From Asterias rubens (Eukaryota; Echinodermata; Asteroidea; Forcipulatida; Asteriidae), in NCBI RefSeq assembly GCF_902459465.1, contig NC_047064.1:13286160-13350159 (forward strand): a stretch of DNA of 64,000 nt, written 5' to 3'. Under the pieces are notes generated by a model, which did not search any database, was not told the DNA's origin, and worked only from the letters and a program-made list of their open reading frames with translations. Below, piece by piece: positions 1 to 11,377 of this stretch. The first letter of the stretch is position 1, and every line of letters begins with the position of its first letter. The position numbers were made by a program, and so were the translations under genes.

Positions 1-3000
1 CCCTGGAGGCAGAAATCGATAAGAATCTCAGGGAGACCTACTCAAGTATGGAGAAGGACCGTCACGCCTTGCAGCGTCGGATACCCGTCCGGAATCAACA
101 CCGGTCGCCTCAGAACTCTGCTGATTATTCCCCAGTGCCGCAGCGCATCGCAATATGGAACCCTCAGCAGTCCCCAACCCATGAACTTATACTGAATCAG
201 CACCGGGAACGCTCCCACTCCCCCACTCCACGACAGGCCAACTCTAGGGAAGGAGGAGGGTCTAGCCAGCCTGCTCATCCCAGAGACCAGGATGTAAGGA
301 AGCTGAGCAGTAGTGGTAGAAACGGTTCTGATGTCGAACCGAATCGAACAGACGAAGGGTCTCAGAACTCATCAGGCACAGGATCTTTGGATAGCAACCA
401 CAAGCGGCAAACTGGGAGCAGCAGAATTGCTCAGGTAAACAAGTTTACATCACTCTGTGAAGGGTTGAGCACATGAACTTGATGTTGATTACCACACATA
501 CAATGTATTGTAGTCAGTGTTCTCCACATACTTATTTTGGGATTGCGGGCCAAAGTTTAAGGCCGCCCTGCCAAAGTATTGTCATACTGCCAATAAATGT
601 TCAAACATTTGGATTTTTGGATCTCATCAACTTGAGCTACTGGAGACCAAGGCCTTTCATTGTAAATCAAGATATCTTTTAAGTTTTGTTTAATTACGTC
701 CAGTTCTTGCAACACAAATTGTCTAATTTTTGTTTTGAGAATGCTCACCAATAAAGGAATGACCTTTTTCTATAATATTTCATAACTAAGCCTAATATTT
801 TGTTTCTCTGATGTATTTGCCGACAGGTGATGCAGGAAGTTGCCATGCATGCTGGGATTGACGCACCAGGAGGTCAACAACCACAATCAACTCAATACAC
901 AGATCAACAGTCGCAAGAGAGCAGTGATAGAGAAGCACCCTTACTGGCCGGACATCAACAGGGCCAGCAGCCGAGCGCTCACCCGAACTCGTACAACTTT
1001 GGATTCCGGGAGTATGACTCCAACGCACCACGTAGGGCTTCCAACGAGAGCATCAACAGCATCAATAGTGACATTTACCCCATGGGGGCACACGCAAAGC
1101 AGCCCTACCCCAAACAGCAAATGGATCACTCCCATTCCATGGACGGAACCTTGAATGCCTTAGATCAACACCAGCGACACAAAGCGATGTACCACCACAT
1201 GAGTCATGGTGATACGGGCGCGAACATGGACTCCACTATCAACTACAGTTTGAAATACTCTGATGAGAGTCTAACGCCTGCCCCGAGGGCAGGAAGTCAG
1301 AGGGAGGAGAACTATCAACCGAAACAATTGGATTGCGGACATTATAATAAGCAGAGCAACAGCGAGGAGAAGAATCTGTCTAACCACGAAAATCAACCCC
1401 AACCTGTGGTGCTCTGCCAGGAGTGCAATACCCCACACATGCAGAGGGAGGGGATGGCGGTGGGCCACGCTTTCGTTCCCCCGCCCCAAGCGGACAGGAG
1501 TTACCCGAGCAACTACTCTGAACCGCCCACGATACAACGGAAGATGATGCCGATAAATGACCCCTGTGGGCGTGACATCGGCAGCGACATGAACGATGAA
1601 ACACCCGTAGATTACAGCCGTCATAACTTGCCAGGACATCTGAGGTCTAGATTTAATGAGGACGATCACGAACATTATTCTAGTGATCAACCAACAGATT
1701 TCAGTCAACGCTACAACACAGACTTGCCAGAGGCCACAGCAGAGGGGATTAATTTTGTCCAGACGTCCCTTACAACCAATACAACTGGTAACATCTTCAT
1801 CAGCAACAGCGACAAGTCAGACATTTCAGTCGGTAACCCGACAGATAATAACTCCTCTAAAGATAACAACTCACAAGACCAGACCGATCTCTTACGGAGT
1901 GATAGTGTGGAAACCTCAGCCTCAATCAGTTCGACCCAAACTGCGATCTCCAGAGCCCATGATGACAAAACCCAGATGTACTGCGTGGAAGACACACCAG
2001 TTGTGTTTTCTCGCTGCTCATCACTGAGCTCATTAGACAGCAATGAGGTTGATCGTCTCCTTGACTGCCAGGAGGAGGACCTCAGCCAGTCACAGCAAGA
2101 CTTTGAAAACCAATCCAAAGACAAGGTGCAAGAGGAACATGACGGAGCTCCGAGCATGGATGATTCACTTCAGATTCTTCCAAGTGAGATTCTTCCGAGT
2201 GAAATGCCACCAAGTGACACAATAGAATCTGGTCTGCAGACACCGGCGAGCCTCAACCAGGTTCAAGATACACCTCTTATATTCAGCCGCTGTAGCTCTG
2301 TATCCAGTCTGAGCAGCTTTGAGGTCCAGTCAATCTGCGATGACCACAGCTCCTGCTACAGTGACAGCCGTCGTACGAGTGAGGTGGTCAGCCCCAGCGA
2401 CCTACCTGACAGTCCGAGTCAGACAATGCCTCCAAGTCCCAGACGCAATCGAAAGCAAGCACCCATTCAGGTTTCCTCATGTGATCCTGAGACTGTAGGG
2501 ATGCTTCCAGAGTGCGAAGAGAATCTTTTGACGTATGCCACGGAAGGTACGCCCGCTGACTTCTCTTGTGCTACGAGCCTAAGTGGCCTGACCATTGATG
2601 ATGATGAGAAGGCTGTAGCTACACGGCAAATTGATGACGATGAAAACAACCGAGGCTCATCGGATACAAATAACCCAAGAGAAGTCAGAAGAGATCATGA
2701 AGTTGAGTGTGAGGAAATTTCTGAGAGAGAGCAAAGTATGCTTGATGAATGTATTAACTCGGCCATGCCACCCAAAAAGAGCACGTTGTCCTTAAAGCCG
2801 AGTAAGATTAGAAGCCGTAATGTTGTGCCAGTGCGGTCCATCAAGGCTCCACAGCAAAATGGAAAGCATGTGAGCTTCAGCCAGCAAGTTTGCAGCCAGG
2901 AAGCCCCCAACTCCTATGCCACAGAAGACACACCAATCAACTTCTCTACAGCTACTTCTTTAAGTGATCTGAGCATTGAGGACATTGACATCCAGACGAC

Positions 3001-6000
3001 TGGAGAAGGAAGGCTTCTGGTAAATAATCCGTTGTCAAGTAGTGAGACGTCTCCAGACACAACAACAAAACAAGTTGGAAAGGCTGAGGAGATGAAATCT
3101 GAATCCAGTTCAGTCATCAATGATGCTGAAGACTCTATGCTTGAGGAGTGCATCAACTCGGCCATGCCCAAGGCTCGTTTGAACAAACCAAGATCATCTC
3201 AGCTACCTAAGCATCGTGGAGCAAAGGGTCTTTCTAAAATGCGGAGCCCCAAGCCCAGTGGCCTTCCACGGAAGAGGCTCCCGTCTGCTGGAGTAAGACA
3301 CAAGAGTCCGTCGCCAATACCTGAAATGGGCCCAGAGTATCAGACTGCTTCCAGCAGCCAAGAACGGGTCCAGCAGTGGCAGAATGGGTTAGGAGGAACC
3401 TCGGACTCGATGAGAGCTTTTTGTACCGAAGGAACTCCACAGCAGTTTTCCACCGCGACATCTCTTAGTGGCCTCTCCATGGACTCACATAACCAGGAAG
3501 ATGTCTTAAACGGGAATGTGACGGCACAGGTAGAGGAGCATGAACAGGCCAATATGAAGGAACAAAAAGAAATTGTCAAAGCCTCTCAAATAGATTCCCC
3601 GAAACAGTATGCCGTAGAAGGAACACCGATGTCTTTTTCCAGAAATGATTCACTAAGCTCTCTCAGTTGCGATGATGATGCTGACTTATTCAAGGCGAAA
3701 AAAGACCTAAAGGAAAACACAGATTCAAAAGAAAGGGTTAGACAGCGGCAGGATGAACGAGGTACTCCCGCAGCCCGTCCACAATCTTCACCAGCTAGGA
3801 GTCTCTCAAAGCTGCCACAACCTTCTTCAAAGATTGCTCAACTGAGGAAAAGACCAGACAACAAATCAGGCATCAATGTAAACAAATTCAGTAATGCGGA
3901 GCAACCATCTCCAAGAGGACAGCTCTCAGGCCAGAGAGTTAGCAACTCCAGCTCACCTTATGATTCGCCGCATGTATTCAACATGGAGGGAACTCCCATG
4001 TCTTTTTCAAGGAATGACTCCTTGAGCTCTCTAAGCTGTGAGGAAGATGCCGATCTCCAAACTGATCAAACAAATATCAAGTCTAGATTTATGTCAAGCA
4101 ACCAGGTTGATCAAGCCCAAGAGACTGCTCTGAATGACCAAGCAGCTCGTTCAAGATTTGGTAGACCAGCACCAAGGAAAGGAAAATCAAAGCAAAGTGA
4201 TGACCAGGACATTGACAGCGGGCGCTCACAGTCTGCAGATACCCCTGTCAAGTTTTCTGTCGAGGACACCCCAGTTTGCTTCTCCAGAAACTCAAGTCTC
4301 AGCTCACTGAGTGATGAAGATCAGGATGAAGAACAGCTCGAAGACGAGTCGCCAAATCAGGATCCGTCTCACACGAGTGTCTTTGCCGTCGAGGACACTC
4401 CCCTGTGTTTCTCTCGGAACAGCTCCTTAAGCTCGCTGAGTGTGGAATCTCTGGACGGGGAGACGAGTGCTAGTGAGCAGGCACTTCTTGACGAGTGCAT
4501 CAGCTCGGCAATGCCACGCGGTCAGGGAAAGAAATCCAACCGAAAACAACGCTCCAGAGTCGGCAAAAAAACAGAAACAGAAACGGGAGACTCGGGCTCT
4601 GATATTGCAGTTAATGAGGAGGTAGAGGAGTCACAATTGTCTCCCCTGTCACCATCTGAAGATGCCAGCTCTGAATTTTCTGAAGTAACTGAGCAAATGC
4701 CGGAAGAGGTCAAACCACGTCGTGGCCCAAGGATAACTAAACCAGGTGAAGGAGCGGGGAACTCACAGCAGGAGACGGAAGACAAAGGTGTCAGAGGAAG
4801 AAAGAAGACATACAAAAGTCCGATATCAAATGCATCTCGTTCGGTGACAGTGCCAAAAAGTGTCCAGCCATGCAAGACACAACCAAAGGTTGGTGTACAG
4901 AAGGGTCCCAAGGTGAATGCAACCAAGACCACTACAGCAAGTGTGAGAAGTACTACTCCAAATAGATTGACGCCTAAAGGTACAAACACACCAACTAGAA
5001 GCACTACCCCAGTCAGAGCTGCCACCCCAACCAGATGTGAAGCTAACTCTCAAGGAGTGACCACCACCAAACCATTACCTATAAACACAGACACTTTCAC
5101 AAAGAAAAAGAACTTGGTAACTTCTAGGAGTATCACACCACCACGGAAGCCAATACAGTTAACAGCAACAGCAACAGCAACCAAGAGTCTTGCAAATAAA
5201 CAAGCATCTTCCAAGCCACAGGCAGGAAGTAAAGTTACCCAGCCGTGCCGTGATCCGAGTCGGTCAGTTCCTACAGCAAAATCAAATTTGTCTTCTAAAA
5301 GCTCACCCAGTTCTTCCAGAAACACTTCCCCGTCTTCGCCGGCCAGTCGGTCTCCACGGGGCTCTGTCAGCAGTGTTACCTCCCGCACAGGACCGGCAGC
5401 CAAGAGCACCTCACTGAGTCCAGCACGGAGTCCTCTGTCATCAAGGACCACCTCTCCTAGTCCTCATACCACAGCCAGCACCAGGAAACCATTGACAGGA
5501 TTGACGAAAACTGCAGCAGGCCGAGGGTCTGGGACGACATCACCCGCACCCAAAACTGGTCTTTCAAACCGAAGTTTATCCCCGAGAAATAGTGTCACTG
5601 GAGTTCCACAGAAAAATTCCTCCCCAAGGAGCAGCTTATCCGGGCCTGGATCAAGGAGTGTCTCACCCCGCAATAGCGTTTCAGGAAGTGGTGCAAAAAC
5701 TACTTCCCCAAGGTCTAGCATTTCAGATACATCTACTAGGAGCCTCTCCCCAAGAAACAGCATTTCGGGTATCCCAGCGAGAAGTGTTTCGCCAAGAAAC
5801 AGAACACCAGGGAAGGCCCCCGTGCGAAAAGCCAGTAGTTCTCCAGGCCCAGCTGAAAAGAAAACCAATGGTAATCCAGGCCAGGGAGATAAGAAAGTGA
5901 ACAGTTCTCCAGGACCGGGAAACACTAAATCTAACGGTTCTGCAGCCCCAGGCGATAAGAAAGTTGGTGGTTCACTGATCTCAGGAGAGAAGAAGGCAAC

Positions 6001-8086
6001 TCTTGTAAAGGCAAATGCTGATTCAAACGAGTTCTTTCTGAGCATAGATTCACCAAGACCATTGCTGGTGAAACAGTGGACATTCACTAAGGAGAGTGCC
6101 TCGCTGCCAGAGCATACTCCAGAGAACAACGTGGAGAGTGCCTCGCTGCCAGAGCATACTCCAGAGAACAACGTGGGGAGTGACTGTGAGGCTGACAAAG
6201 CTTTTCCAGAAATAGCTGAAAAGGAAGAGATCATCGAAGAAAACGAAGACGTGTTCAGTCCAGACGAGCCTGCTGAAGAGGAATGTGTCAAGGATGAGGA
6301 TAAGGACGCTGAAGAGATGACTTCTCCTTCATCAGCCGGTGGTGGGTGGAGAAGGATATCGGTCGACAGTGAACAAAGCGTCTCTGACAAAGGGCAGAAA
6401 CCGGCAGGTACCACCAAGACGAAGCCATCTTGCAGTGTTAGTAATATACCACCAACTTCACGAAAAACGCCCCTCAGTGCTGTGAAGCCTGCTGTAAAAA
6501 CAGTGGTAACAGAAAGGACTTCCATAAGAACTAATCCCACAAAGACAGCCCCCAAGTCTCCGGCTTCGGTTCAGAGGTCTAGAAAAGAAACGCAACCAGC
6601 CCCTTCGTGGAATAGCAGTGTGACAGCTCCGAAAAATTGGGGAGGTTCTAAAGGGCGATCCAGTAGTCCCTCTACAGGAAATGCTAGATCACAAAGCCCA
6701 CTGACGAGTAAAAGTCGATCGCAAAGTCCAAAAGTGGCAAGGGCTAATTCAAGGGAAGAGCAAGGAAGAAATTCCCCAAAGTCCTTGGAGAAGCCGAGAG
6801 ACCTCTGCAAAGAATTTGACATCCCTGTAAAAAATTATGGAGGAAATGTTACCTCGCCAGTTTCAGCCTCAAGCCAAGATGGTGTTTGGGTCAAGAGAGA
6901 TGAATCGACAAGGGCATCCACACGTAGTATCAGCTCTATTTCAAGGCAGAACAGCTCCACTCATAGTTTACAAAGTCAAACCAGTCACACAGGGTCGGCA
7001 AGAAGTGTGAAATCCTCGAACAGTGTGACGACGTCAACAAGTTCCTCTGCTTCCAAACACCTTCAGAATCAGAAACAATCCAGTCAGGTTGAGAAACAAA
7101 ACGCCGCTATTAAACAGGGCAAGGAGACGGCGGACAAAAAGGCGGACAAGAAGAAGTTTTCTTTCCTGAAGTTGAAAATAAAAGGGAAGAAAATGGAGGC
7201 TGATGACTCGAAACAGAAATCAAAAAGCGACAAGAAGAGGAAGGCCCAAGGGAAGGGGAAAGGTGGAGATCCTAACCAGATTCTGAGCCCGGAGTCGGAC
7301 TTGACAAGTCCAGAAACGGATCATGAAGGGATTACACTTGATCAAAGACTGGACCATTTAGGACCTTGGAACAGCGATGATAACATTGACAATGAGGTAA
7401 TGCCGGATGAGTTCGTTGAGTGGGACAGTGAGACTGATATTTTCAAAGAGGAACTCCCTGATGAGTATCTGTTTGAGAGTGGCTCTGAAGTCCCGAGTGA
7501 TTTGACGAGTCCCGACAGCCCCTGCAAAGGTGCTTATCAGATCGAGAATGGCAACCGCACGGACGACAGCCCTTCACCAGAATTCAAACAATTCAGACTG
7601 GAAAATCGGTTGAACTCCTTCATCCGAATGGACAGTGCCGAGAACGAAGGTGACTCGGAGAGTACACACTCTGCACCCGTCATGGGGGAGACGAAGAACG
7701 GCCGTAGCAAGAGCGTCTCGGACGCCTCTCCGATGTACACATCAGGAAGTCAGTCTCCTCCACGGCCGCAACGCCTCCGACTTCCTAAGAAGCCATTCGG
7801 GATAAATCGTAGCGACAGCTCGCCCACCACCGCCATCCCCGTCTTGGTGTCGCCCTTCAACTACAGCCCGAGTAAGCGGAGTCAGAGCGAGCCTCAGAGT
7901 CCGGACATGGCTCAGCGGCGATTCCAGACCCACCACTCCTACAGCTTTCAGGAGTCCAGGGACTACGCTCAGCGGTACGGACGCTACAAGCAGCGACAAG
8001 ATGGCCCCCAGGAGGAGATCGGATGCAGTAGTGAAGATAGTGATTTGATTAGCCCTACTTTATCATCAAGGGTGACTACGGTATGA
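1..8086 (+). CDS. APC: Adenomatous polyposis coli protein homologue, 3' two exons (partial, 5' end outside window)
   Basis: Coding exons are 1-434 (entered in frame from position 3) and 827-8086, stop TGA at 8084-8086. The junction CAG|GTAAAC ... GACAG|GTG keeps phase 0 and joins IAQ to VMQEV, matching vertebrate APC (IAKVMEEV). About 2563 residues are visible. APC is the scaffold of the beta-catenin destruction complex in Wnt signalling and also binds microtubules and EB proteins. Visible landmarks in order: the post-armadillo segment starting LEAEID, 15-residue beta-catenin motifs, nine 20-residue repeats of the form EDTPxxFSRxSSLSSL, three SAMP axin-binding motifs, a basic Ser/Pro-rich region starting RGPRITKPGEG, the conserved LENRLNSFI block, PFNYSPS, and a C-terminal VTTV. 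The armadillo repeats and oligomerisation coiled coil must lie upstream. Vertebrate APC has no intron after the armadillo region, so the 392-bp intron is a structural difference. Identity is very secure. Confidence 0.97.
435..826 (+). other. APC: APC penultimate intron (392 bp)
   Basis: Short AT-rich intron bounded by CAG|GTAAAC at 435 and a CGACAG acceptor ending at 826, phase 0. It interrupts the region just before the beta-catenin-binding repeats. I see no other feature in it. Confidence 0.85.
1229..1725 (+). other. APC: APC 15-residue beta-catenin-binding motifs (three)
   Basis: Three segments match the vertebrate APC 15-residue consensus: TINYSLKYSDE near 1229-1265 (almost identical to human), TPVDYSRH near 1600-1625, and PTDFSQRYNTD near 1688-1722. 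In vertebrates these bind beta-catenin constitutively, without phosphorylation. The first is the best conserved; the other two have a degenerate C-terminal half. Confidence 0.8.
1979..4516 (+). other. APC: APC 20-residue repeat array (nine) with three SAMP motifs
   Basis: Nine copies of the phosphorylation-dependent beta-catenin-binding 20-residue repeat start near 1979, 2261, 2534, 2915, 3418, 3608, 3977, 4254 and 4382. Axin-binding SAMP motifs are at 2759-2770, 3158-3169 and 4505-4516, each preceded by an E/D-E-C-I-N/S-S core. The Ser/Thr spacing expected for CK1 and GSK3 priming (SRxSSLSSLS) is kept in copies 1, 2 and 6-9. Copies 3-5 have the variant SxATSLSxL. Human APC has seven 20-residue repeats and three SAMPs, so the SAMP count is conserved and the repeat count is higher here. 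Confidence 0.9.
4710..7300 (+). other. APC: APC basic, Ser/Pro-rich microtubule-binding-like region
   Basis: The region begins at the conserved RGPRITKPGEG block and continues as low-complexity Ser/Thr/Pro/Lys/Arg sequence. It includes a run of SPR(N/S)S motifs at about 5560-5805, KK-x-GS/P repeats at 5851-5985, an acidic insert at 6215-6330 and a Lys-rich stretch at 7085-7265 (KKADKKKFSFLKLKIKGKK). In vertebrates the equivalent basic domain binds microtubules. Two SxIP tetrapeptides (SGIP 5765-5776, SNIP 6440-6451) lie in basic Ser/Pro context. Confidence 0.75.
6092..6175 (+). repeat. APC: Perfect 42-bp in-frame tandem duplication in APC
   Basis: Two identical 42-bp units (6092-6133 and 6134-6175) encode ESASLPEHTPENNV twice, just after PLLVKQWTF, which aligns with human PVLVRQSTF. 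The lack of any difference between copies suggests a recent duplication or gene conversion. Confidence 0.95.
7585..8083 (+). other. APC: APC C-terminal conserved blocks and PDZ-binding tail
   Basis: RLENRLNSFIRMDS corresponds to human GLENRLNSFIQVD, and VSPFNYSPSKR to VTPFNYNPSPRK. The last four residues, VTTV, fit a class I PDZ ligand like human VTSV (DLG/Scribble-type partners). The SxIP motif found in human just after the FNY block is absent here. Confidence 0.85.
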
Positions 8087-8165
8087 AGGCCAATCAAATC
8101 CAAATACCTAATGGTAAAGCAGCAATTTTCCATTGAAAACTGGTAAGCTACTTTTTTCATAGAGG

Positions 8166-8486
8166 TTGGCCCAATTTCATAAAGCTGCTTAAGCACAAAA
8201 GTTAGCTTATATGCAAAACAAAATTATGCTAACCAGAATAAGGATAACAGTCAAAATACCATGTCAGATGTATCATTTGTGACTGGTATCCTGCTCATTA
8301 TTGATAAGCGAGAATTTTTGGAGCTGTCGTTTCTGCTTAAGCAGCTGCATGAAATGAGGTCTGCTGAGCACAGAACAATGTTGCTTAGCAGCATCGGGTC
8401 AAATGGCCATGTAGTGTATGCACACTGTACATGACTGTATTCCTGCTCTCTATTGTGCTTAGCAGCACAGGGAAGTTTTGGGCCCA
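8166..8486. repeat. Family C inverted-repeat element (GGGCCCAATTTCAT ends)
   Basis: Starts GGCCCAATTTCATAAAGC and ends in the inverse form GGGCCC, with CTGCTTAAGCA-like arms inside. The same short element recurs at 15291, 16851, 17941, 29101, 44105 and 59187, which indicates a dispersed non-autonomous repeat. Confidence 0.7.
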
Positions 8487-8726
8487 TGCCATATTTGTAA
8501 GCAGTGAATTCTGCATTCACTAAGCAATATCGTGATGATACAACTTTAAATTTTGCCAAGATCGTACAAAAAACATCAACGTTAAAAGCTTAGATGTACA
8601 AAGGTTAAAAATTACATGCTATCGAACATGCGTTAGCAATCAATTTGTATTATTATTATTAATAATGATAATGGCATGCACTGACAAAGCGCATTGTGCT
8701 AAAAGCCTTCTTCTTTTTTTTGTATA

Positions 8727-8860
8727 AGTTATCACACAAGCGCGAGTGGAATACGAAAAAATATAGCGCTTCTGCGTCCCATATCTAACAAGGCCGAGTT
8801 GGATATGGGACACAGACACGCTATATTTTCCGTATTTCCACAAGCACGCATGTGATAACG
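8727..8860. repeat. Foldback hairpin element in the APC 3' region
   Basis: Left arm (GTTATCACACAAGCGCGAGT, then AATACG...TATAGCG, then GTCCCATATC) is mirrored by GATATGGGAC, CGCTATATTTTCCGTATT and GCATGTGATAAC. The arms are about 60 bp, imperfect, around a central AAGGCCGAGT-like loop. A transcript through it would form a long hairpin. Confidence 0.75.
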
Positions 8861-9589
8861 TATTTATCTTCAGCAAACTTGACGCTTGGAAGCAGGTAGT
8901 GATATTAGCCGTGCAATATAGGTTTTTATCACCACTCCATTCTGCAAATCTGATTAGAGGATTAGCGCTTACTTCAAGATAAAACTGTAAATTTCCCGCC
9001 CCAAAAATAAGTGTGCAATGTTAAACAGTTTGACCTTCTCTAAAACCTCAAAACTGCATTTGTTGTGTGTTGAAGAGGGACCCCAAGTCAAGTTGAGTTT
9101 TGTGATGCACTCATTTTCCAAAAGGTTGAGTCCTCTTGAAAGTGTGGGAAAAGTTACAAGACTCTACCTTATGTTAAATGGTGTAAAAATATGATTTAGT
9201 TAATACTCCTTTAGAGCGAAATTGGAAACATATCCTCATCGAACAGCAAAAACAACTTGGTCTGTACCTTCCAAAGATGTTTCTGCAACGGTCATACATG
9301 TAAGCTCCAATGGCGATTTGATTGAATATCATCAGAATTCATGAATGAACTGAAAATTCTATAATTAATAATGAAATGTGACGCCATCAAAGGTTTTGGG
9401 GAAAAAATTGCACTTGATTGAAGGGTATTTTTCACCATTTTAATGTGAGGTTTCAGACTTTTGCCATTTAGTGAAAAGTTAGAGGATCACACATTGACCT
9501 TGGAGTCCCCCTTTAAACATATTTGTATTCACAGCAAAGATAGTTCGCTTTTAAAATATTAATAATGCATTGAGTAATAAGCATCTGCC

Positions 9590-9752
9590 GTCGATTTCAC
9601 AAAACTCTTCCTAACTTAAGATTAGTCTTAGGACTTAGGACGAGTCCCAACCCTGCACTGTAGTATGCAGACTTTAAGACTAATCCTAAGTTAAGACGAG
9701 TTACTCGTCCTAACTCGAGATAAGACGAGTCCTAAGTCTTTGTGAAATCGAC
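9590..9752. repeat. Family D inverted-repeat element
   Basis: Ends are TCGATTTCACAAAACTCTT and, inverted, AAGTCTTTGTGAAATCGA. The interior is built of TTAGGAC/GTCCTAA and ACTCGTCC modules that pair with each other. A second full copy lies in reverse orientation at 49666-49814, a related element at 14373-14494 and a fragment near 29698-29775. Confidence 0.75.
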
Positions 9753-9773
9753 CTCTGGAGTACATGTAGCATA

Positions 9774-9779
9774 AATAAA
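9774..9779 (+). terminator. APC: Candidate proximal poly(A) signal for APC
   Basis: AATAAA directly after a family D element, 1.7 kb past the APC stop. Context only; no transcript evidence. Confidence 0.3.
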
Positions 9780-10990
9780 GGATGTTTGTTTATCTACTTC
9801 ATCTCAGTGCCTTCCTCCCCCCCCCCCCCCCCCCTGCTCAAAGCAGTCATTTTGATGCCCTCTCCTCCATGGACTTTTTTTCATCCACTCAAGTAACTTT
9901 TTCTAATTTTAGTTTGTTAGATCGGTGTCGATTTTCTAATGATTTTTCTACCAGTTTCTGTATTCACATCAAGCCTAGAGCTGTTTTCCATTCCAAATAC
10001 TTACTCCTTTGAATATTCATTTTATGGATTAAATATTCATTAATTGGAAAACAAGTTAAGCCAATTGAAAGAACAAAATGTACAGTTGTGATCATGCAAT
10101 GTGATTGTAACATGCATTATTTTTAAACTATCCCTATTTTTCAATATATACTAGAGCCCGGTTTATTTTTCCTGTGAATGCAATAAGAGTTTTGACGACT
10201 CAAATTCGCAACAGTTGAACTGAGTTAAACTCCTGTGAAACATTTGCTGCAAAAAAAGCTACGGTAATGTGACGTAAAAACTTGCTTTGTATTTGCATTT
10301 ATTTGACTGTGCATTGTTACATGGTTGATTACTAGTTTATATTCAAAATAATAATTTCCAACTTAAACTGGCGTGTAGATGAACAAACTTTTATTTCTGA
10401 ACGGATAGGAAAAAGTGTAGATGCCTAACTGAAAAGTGTATTCAGGTCAGATTGTGACTAAAATCTGGTCGGCTGTACACATTTCTTATTAACACTTTAC
10501 GGCGTTCATTTTATTGCAATATTTTGTCTATGGAGCAGGAAGCTATTTTATCCGACTGCTAAGGTCTTGCTATATGTATACTTTTAACAGGTTACCAGTT
10601 AAGAATATATTGTTATGATCATGTTTTGGACTGGTCCCCTGCTCCAATTTGCTTAGCATATAATCTTGTTAAAGATGCATCACACGATTTGTTGCCAAGT
10701 CTATGCAGAAAATTGATTAAAAATTAACATCTAATTCTTCAGTCAAGGAAGTTATGAAACTTTCATGTGAGATTCTGACTTTAAAAAAAGATCTTGCTCT
10801 AGTCAATTTTTCTTTGTTCAACCCCAAATCATGTAAAAATTTCAGTGTTTCGTGTTTTTGTGCATTTGCACATGCAATAGTATTTTGTGAATTTTCATCT
10901 AGAAAATTCATCATCTGTCAAAATGTATTCAGTGAAAAAAAAAATTGAAATGTGTTGATCTTTTGATGAAAAATCAGGCGATGCAACTTT

Positions 10991-11377
10991 AAAAGGCATT
11001 GGACACTATTGGTTATTACTCAAAATTCAAAATAGTTATTATTACGAGTAATGGGGAGAGGTTGGTAGGATAAAACATTAAGAGAAAAAGCTCCCTCTGA
11101 AATAACGTATTTTTTGAGAGAGAAGTAATTTTCCACAAATTTTATTTCTTGACCTCAGATTTTAAATTTGAGGTCTCGCAATCGAGCATTTGAAAGCACA
11201 CAACTTTGTGTAACCATGGTGCGACAAGGGTGGTTTTTTCTTTCATTAATATCTCGCAACTTCGACGACCGATTGACGCTCAAATTTTCACAGTTTTGTT
11301 ATTTTATGCATATGTTGTGATACACCAACTGTGAAGACTATATAGGCTTTTACAATTACCAATAGTGTCTAGTTTCT
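10991..11377. mobile_element. Family A MITE-like element, copy 1
   Basis: About 385 bp with terminal inverted repeats close to GGCAGTGGACACTATTGG and their inverse ACCAATAGTGTC. The interior is shared with copies at 17474, 19825, 31911, 34161, 36272, 37832, 56768 and 62827. No open frame, so non-autonomous. Confidence 0.8.

Noticed and set aside
5464..6555. 363-codon open frame on the minus strand
   Set aside because: It lies wholly inside the APC coding exon and is a mirror of Ser/Pro/Lys-biased sense codons; no independent gene-like features.
9815..9836. Homopolymer C/G runs here and at 12610, 13053, 21709, 26941, 31712 and 51289
   Set aside because: Simple sequence, and such runs are often length-miscalled; nothing depends on them.
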